Made by a program: the position numbers and the translations under genes. DNA of 57,202 nucleotides from Phycisphaerae bacterium (lineage in GTDB: Bacteria; Planctomycetota; Phycisphaerae; UBA1845). The stretch lies in assembly GCA_030429365.1 (NCBI GenBank), contig JAUIEW010000004.1:1-57202 (forward strand). The letters are read 5' to 3'. Shown piece after piece: positions 54,130 to 57,202 of the stretch (positions are counted from its first letter, which is position 1; every line of letters starts with the position of its first letter). The notes below the pieces were generated by a model that searched no databases, had not been told where the DNA came from, and was given only the letters and a program-made list of their open reading frames with translations.

Positions 54130-55968
54130 CTACTTCATTCGCACGACCCAATCGCCGGCCGGCATCAAAGCGATGTTCTCTTCGTGGAGGATCTGCAATT
54201 TCGTCAGTGCCGTTCCCAAAGCGGCTGCCCGCTGCGGATCGAGCGAACTGAGCATTGGGAGCACCATGTCCATCAACGGCGAGCCGGAGTTGAACAGTCC
54301 CTGCTTGGGAGTGAGCGAAACGCTCACGTTTTCACTTTCCTTACCACCCAGTTCATCGCCGAAAATCTCAAAGATGTTCTTCGGGCGCGGCAAGACTTTC
54401 AACTCATAGTCACCCAGGCTGGCCAGGTCTGCCGCCGACTCGATCGCATCGCGCATCGATCCCAACTCATCGACCAGACCGAGTTCAAGCGCCTGCTTAC
54501 CGGTGAACACGCGCCCACCGGCCATCTCGTCAATCGGCTTGGTCAACTTGCTGCCGCGATGCTCGGTGATGTGGCCTTTGAAGATTCCATAGACCTCTTC
54601 CATCCAGCTGACGATGCGTTGGCGTTCATCGTCGTTCCAGGCGCGGGCGGTGCTCATGATCCCAGCCTGCTTTCCACGCTGATATGGATGCCAGTGGATA
54701 CCCATCGAGTCCCACATGCCGGTGGTCACGACCTTACCGCCAACAACGCCGATCGACGCGGTGATCGTCATCGGATCGGCAATGATCTTGTCAGCCCCGC
54801 ACGAGACGTAGTAGCCGCCACTGGCTGCGACGTTGCCCATCGACACCACCAACGGTTTGCCAGCCGCTTTCACCCGCATCGCTGCGTCGTAGATGATCTC
54901 GCTCGCCAGCGCCGATCCACCGGGCGAATCCACGCGGAGGACGACAGCCTTCACGGAATCGTCGGCTGTCGCTTTATCGAGCGCCTTGCGAATGCTCGTG
55001 CTCTTGGCACCACTGCTTCCACCGAACGGGCTGACCTCGTCCTGCCCCGTGCTGATCGCACCTTCAACGTAAACGATTGCGATTGACGGATCTTTGGATT
55101 CCTTCTCGCCCGACATGAGGTCGCCGATCATCTGGAAGATGGCGAATGGGTTGTTGAAATCGATGTCGGGTCCGGACTTCTTGCCGAAACCGTGGACGAA
55201 TTTGAGATCGTCGCCATAGCGCTTTTTCAACTCAGCGACCAGATCCTGACGATGCTGCACGGAATCGATCAACCCGAGTTCCAGCGCCTTCTCTGCGGTG
55301 TACGGTGCGTTGTCGATGATCTTCTTGACCTTCGCGGTGTCGCCGTTGAAGCGCGAGTCGGCGATGTTCTTGACCATGCCGTCGTACAAACCGTCGAGCA
55401 GCCAGTTCATGTTGGCTTCAGCCGCTTCGCTTGGTCCGTTGCGTGAAAGTGTTTCGCCGGCGCTCTTGTAGTCGCCGATGTGAACGATGTCGGGTTCGAC
55501 GTGAATCTTGCCAAGCATGTCGCGGAGGTACAGGCCTTCGGTGTAGAAACCGAGCAGCCAAACGTCACCAGTCGGCGTGACACTGAGGTGCTTTGCAGCC
55601 GACGCGAGGGTGTACATGCCGGTTTGGAGCGAATCGACGTGGACGTAGACCGGTTTGCCACAGGTCTGCATGGCCTCGCGAAGTTCTTCCAACTGACCGA
55701 AACCCATGCCCGGCGCGCCGACGGTCATCAAAATCGCTTTGATCGAATCGTCGTCACCGGCTTTGTGAAAGCGCTCGATCAGACCCTTGAGCGTTTCCGG
55801 CTGATTGCCAAACGCAAATCCCATGTCGCCCATTGGGCGCTCAATCAGCGGGCCGTTCAGGTGGAAGACCGCCACCTTGCTGGTTTCCACGCCAGCCAGC
55901 GCCGACGACGCCACGAAGGTCGCGGCCAAGCACGCCGTCACTGCTATTTTACGAAATGAAAATCTCAT
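54130..55968 (-). CDS. sppA: Signal peptide peptidase SppA (67K type, double domain)
   Basis: 612 residues from ATG 55968, with GGAGG upstream. N-terminal signal or anchor MRFSFRKIAVTACLAATFVA. Two crotonase-like SppA domains: the first with general-base K168 in GDYKSAGE, the second with nucleophile S383 in MGNVAASGGYYVSCGADK. The Lys-Ser pair comes from different domains, as in E. coli SppA (K209, S409). It degrades cleaved signal peptides and membrane-embedded fragments on the outer face of the cytoplasmic membrane. The C-terminal tail carries LPRPKNIFEIFGDELGG. Confidence 0.92.
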   Translation of the reverse strand: MRFSFRKIAVTACLAATFVASSALAGVETSKVAVFHLNGPLIERPMGDMGFAFGNQPETLKGLIERFHKAGDDDSIKAILMTVGAPGMGFGQLEELREAMQTCGKPVYVHVDSLQTGMYTLASAAKHLSVTPTGDVWLLGFYTEGLYLRDMLGKIHVEPDIVHIGDYKSAGETLSRNGPSEAAEANMNWLLDGLYDGMVKNIADSRFNGDTAKVKKIIDNAPYTAEKALELGLIDSVQHRQDLVAELKKRYGDDLKFVHGFGKKSGPDIDFNNPFAIFQMIGDLMSGEKESKDPSIAIVYVEGAISTGQDEVSPFGGSSGAKSTSIRKALDKATADDSVKAVVLRVDSPGGSALASEIIYDAAMRVKAAGKPLVVSMGNVAASGGYYVSCGADKIIADPMTITASIGVVGGKVVTTGMWDSMGIHWHPYQRGKQAGIMSTARAWNDDERQRIVSWMEEVYGIFKGHITEHRGSKLTKPIDEMAGGRVFTGKQALELGLVDELGSMRDAIESAADLASLGDYELKVLPRPKNIFEIFGDELGGKESENVSVSLTPKQGLFNSGSPLMDMVLPMLSSLDPQRAAALGTALTKLQILHEENIALMPAGDWVVRMK

Positions 55969-56081
55969 CGAATTGCCTCCTTCAGCAAATGAAGTGCATA
56001 GGTATTCAAGACCACCGGCCACCAACTGCCCAGCCCACATACGTCACTAAGAACTGCCTCAATTCCGTTGCGGCGTCCAGC

Positions 56082-56107
56082 GTGCCACGGGCTGCTCGCC
56101 AGCCAGT
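56082..56107. repeat. REP-like palindrome, family C, second copy
   Basis: CGTGCCACGGGCTGCTCGCCAGCCAG matches the copy at 23238 in its core (GTGCCAC, GGCTGCTCGCCAGCC). It sits upstream of sppA. Confidence 0.6.
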
Positions 56108-56292
56108 AACCACCGAAAGCGTCACGTCATAGACGTATCAGGATCGCCCCGGAACACCATGCAGTCTACAGCGCTTTCGGAAGAAATGCCCCAGCAGAAG
56201 CATCCAAATGACAATTATCCACACGCGCCGACCACATCAAACGGCCCGACAAACGCATGCAAAAACCGACATAATGCGGAGAGATGAAGCAC

Positions 56293-56328
56293 GGGTGCCC
56301 CGCCCTTGAGCGAAGCGGAAGGGTGGGG
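56293..56328. repeat. REP-like palindrome, family D (GGGTGCCCCGCCCTT...)
   Basis: GGGTGCCCCGCCCTTGAGCG and its continuation fold as CCCCGCCCTT / AAGGGTGGGG around an 11-nt loop, with one mismatched position. It lies at the 3' side of the beta-helix gene, between it and sppA. The 56129-56404 stretch otherwise shows no gene. Confidence 0.55.
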
Positions 56329-56404
56329 GACTGAAGATATGCAAGGTGCGCCACGGCTCAAAAAACACGACGAAGCAGAACACAAACCCAAGTGCCAACA
56401 AGCG

Positions 56405-57202
56405 TCACGGAATAAACGCCATCTGGAAGAATCCGAAGTCACGAAGATCAACATCGGCATCCGAATCCAGATCAAGACAAGCGCAGCCGACACCCAACGC
56501 CGCACCCGGACTGGTCAGGCAACCGTCAAGAATCACATGATCGTCAAGGTCGGCATCGCCATCGGCATCGCAATCGCCAAGCACAAACTCGTAGGCGCCC
56601 ATGTCAACAATCGGCGAAGCGCCCACACCCGTGTCAGGCGTCGTGACGTCGTCCACAAACCGCGCATGGCCATCCAAATCAGTCAGCGCGCCGATTGGCA
56701 CTGCCGAGTTGTCACCAGCATCGATCGCCGGCGAACCCGGCAGCAGTCTCAGATTATCGTCTTCGGTCCCGGCGATGTTATCTGGCCCATTGGAATCGAC
56801 GAAGCGAGGATCGACAGAGGTTACGCCGGGCCCACCGAGTTCTTCAACAATACACTTCACAAAATTCCCTATGGTGCTCGCCGATTGAGTCGGGTAGTTG
56901 TCCCAAAAGATGCAATTGGTCGCATTAAACGACTCGAATGAACCAGAGCCAATCGCTCCCGCATGCGACCCCAACGTGCCCGTGCTGATATTTCCTGCAA
57001 ATGAGCAGTTGATCATCGTTGGAATACAATTGTTGAAGTACAAACCACCGCCATTGGTCGACTCGTACCAAGTCGCCATGTTGCCGCTTAGCACACTGTT
57101 TTCCAGAAGCAGCGATCCGGAATCACAATGTATTGCCCCACCCGACTGGGACATGTTGCCTAAAAACTGACATCGATTCACATAAGCATCGCACTCGTCA
57201 CA
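56405..57202 (-). CDS. Beta-helix (choice-of-anchor type) surface protein with dockerin-like tail, 5' end cut by window edge
   Basis: The frame is open to the right edge (CDECDAYVNRCQF...), so the GTG at 57181 in the track is not the start. Visible are 265 residues of a right-handed parallel beta-helix of the Q-type repeats: VNRCQFLGNMSQSGGAI, LENSVLSGNMA, MINCSFAGNIST, NCIFWDN, then LRLLPGSPAIDAGDNSAVP. The C-terminus has two calcium loops GDCDADGDADLDDHV and DLDSDADVDLRDFGFF, a dockerin-like pair also found at the end of the 18895 protein. Such tails are common on exported planctomycete proteins and may hold them to the cell surface or to each other. Confidence 0.85.
   Translation of the reverse strand, partial: CDECDAYVNRCQFLGNMSQSGGAIHCDSGSLLLENSVLSGNMATWYESTNGGGLYFNNCIPTMINCSFAGNISTGTLGSHAGAIGSGSFESFNATNCIFWDNYPTQSASTIGNFVKCIVEELGGPGVTSVDPRFVDSNGPDNIAGTEDDNLRLLPGSPAIDAGDNSAVPIGALTDLDGHARFVDDVTTPDTGVGASPIVDMGAYEFVLGDCDADGDADLDDHVILDGCLTSPGAALGVGCACLDLDSDADVDLRDFGFFQMAFIP

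Overview
The window looks like chromosome of a member of the Planctomycetota, probably class Phycisphaerae. The reasons are the secreted proteins built on DCNxNxIPDxCE calcium-binding repeats with a dockerin-like C-terminal tail, a short C-terminal CxxCxYxLxGNxxGxCPECG zinc ribbon on a membrane protein, a C-terminal dockerin-like tail on a beta-helix protein, a secreted tripeptidyl-peptidase II homologue, and an atp operon with a long insertion in the alpha subunit. This assignment is inferred from protein style; no rRNA gene is present. Most of the window is dense housekeeping and signalling sequence; the leftmost 4 kb is different in base composition and content and looks acquired.

Region 1 (1-4180) is the right end of an integrative element. 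It carries a ThiF/E1-like adenylyltransferase cut by the window edge, a small and a medium-sized unknown protein, an excisionase-type HTH protein and a tyrosine recombinase whose start overlaps the excisionase gene. The recombinase points at the 3' end of a tRNA-Ser(CGA) gene, the probable integration target; a perfect 12-bp tandem repeat lies just inside the presumed junction.

Region 2 (4390-16107) is a mixed metabolic stretch: a PepD-type dipeptidase, a lipoprotein hydrolase, trpF, a coiled-coil protein, an M2 (ACE-like) secreted peptidase, a PfkB sugar kinase, a DAO-type oxidoreductase, a glyoxalase-fold protein, an orphan CheX-like protein, and a translationally coupled Nudix hydrolase-tadA pair followed upstream by a DUF4397 lipoprotein. 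Region 3 (16317-24836) has two adjacent Era-like GTPases, a giant secreted nuclease/phosphatase-fold protein with repeats and Ig domains, a PilZ protein, and the psd-pssA pair for phosphatidylethanolamine synthesis. Region 4 (24878-29992) holds murA, prmC, a small lipoprotein, tRNA-His and an aldehyde dehydrogenase-RidA pair that fits the 2-aminomuconate branch of tryptophan/kynurenine breakdown.

Region 5 (30350-34183) is signalling: a degenerate HD-GYP protein, then an H-NOX protein followed 14 bp later by a sensor-less hybrid histidine kinase, a likely nitric-oxide sensing pair. Region 6 (34238-43642) has asd divergent from a complete ATP synthase operon in the order atpZ-I-B-E-F-H-A-G-D-C. 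Palindromic intergenic repeats sit inside this operon. Region 7 (43695-57202) contains a LuxR-type regulator with a pseudo-receiver, an MBL-fold hydrolase, a stand-alone Clp N-domain protein, an unknown lipoprotein, a secreted hydrolase, a GH13 enzyme, secreted tripeptidyl-peptidase II, SppA, and the C-terminal part of a beta-helix surface protein running off the right edge.

The most interesting items are the E1-like gene inside the tRNA-Ser element, the H-NOX/hybrid kinase pair with an Arg-to-Asn change in the heme-propionate motif, the roughly 65-residue insertion in AtpA, the degenerate HD-GYP protein, the GTPase pair, the secreted TPPII, and at least four families of REP-like palindromes, two of them inside the atp operon. 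I did not find a CRISPR array or an rRNA operon. Starts were moved from the ORF-track position wherever a Shine-Dalgarno sequence, signal peptide or family alignment favoured a downstream codon.
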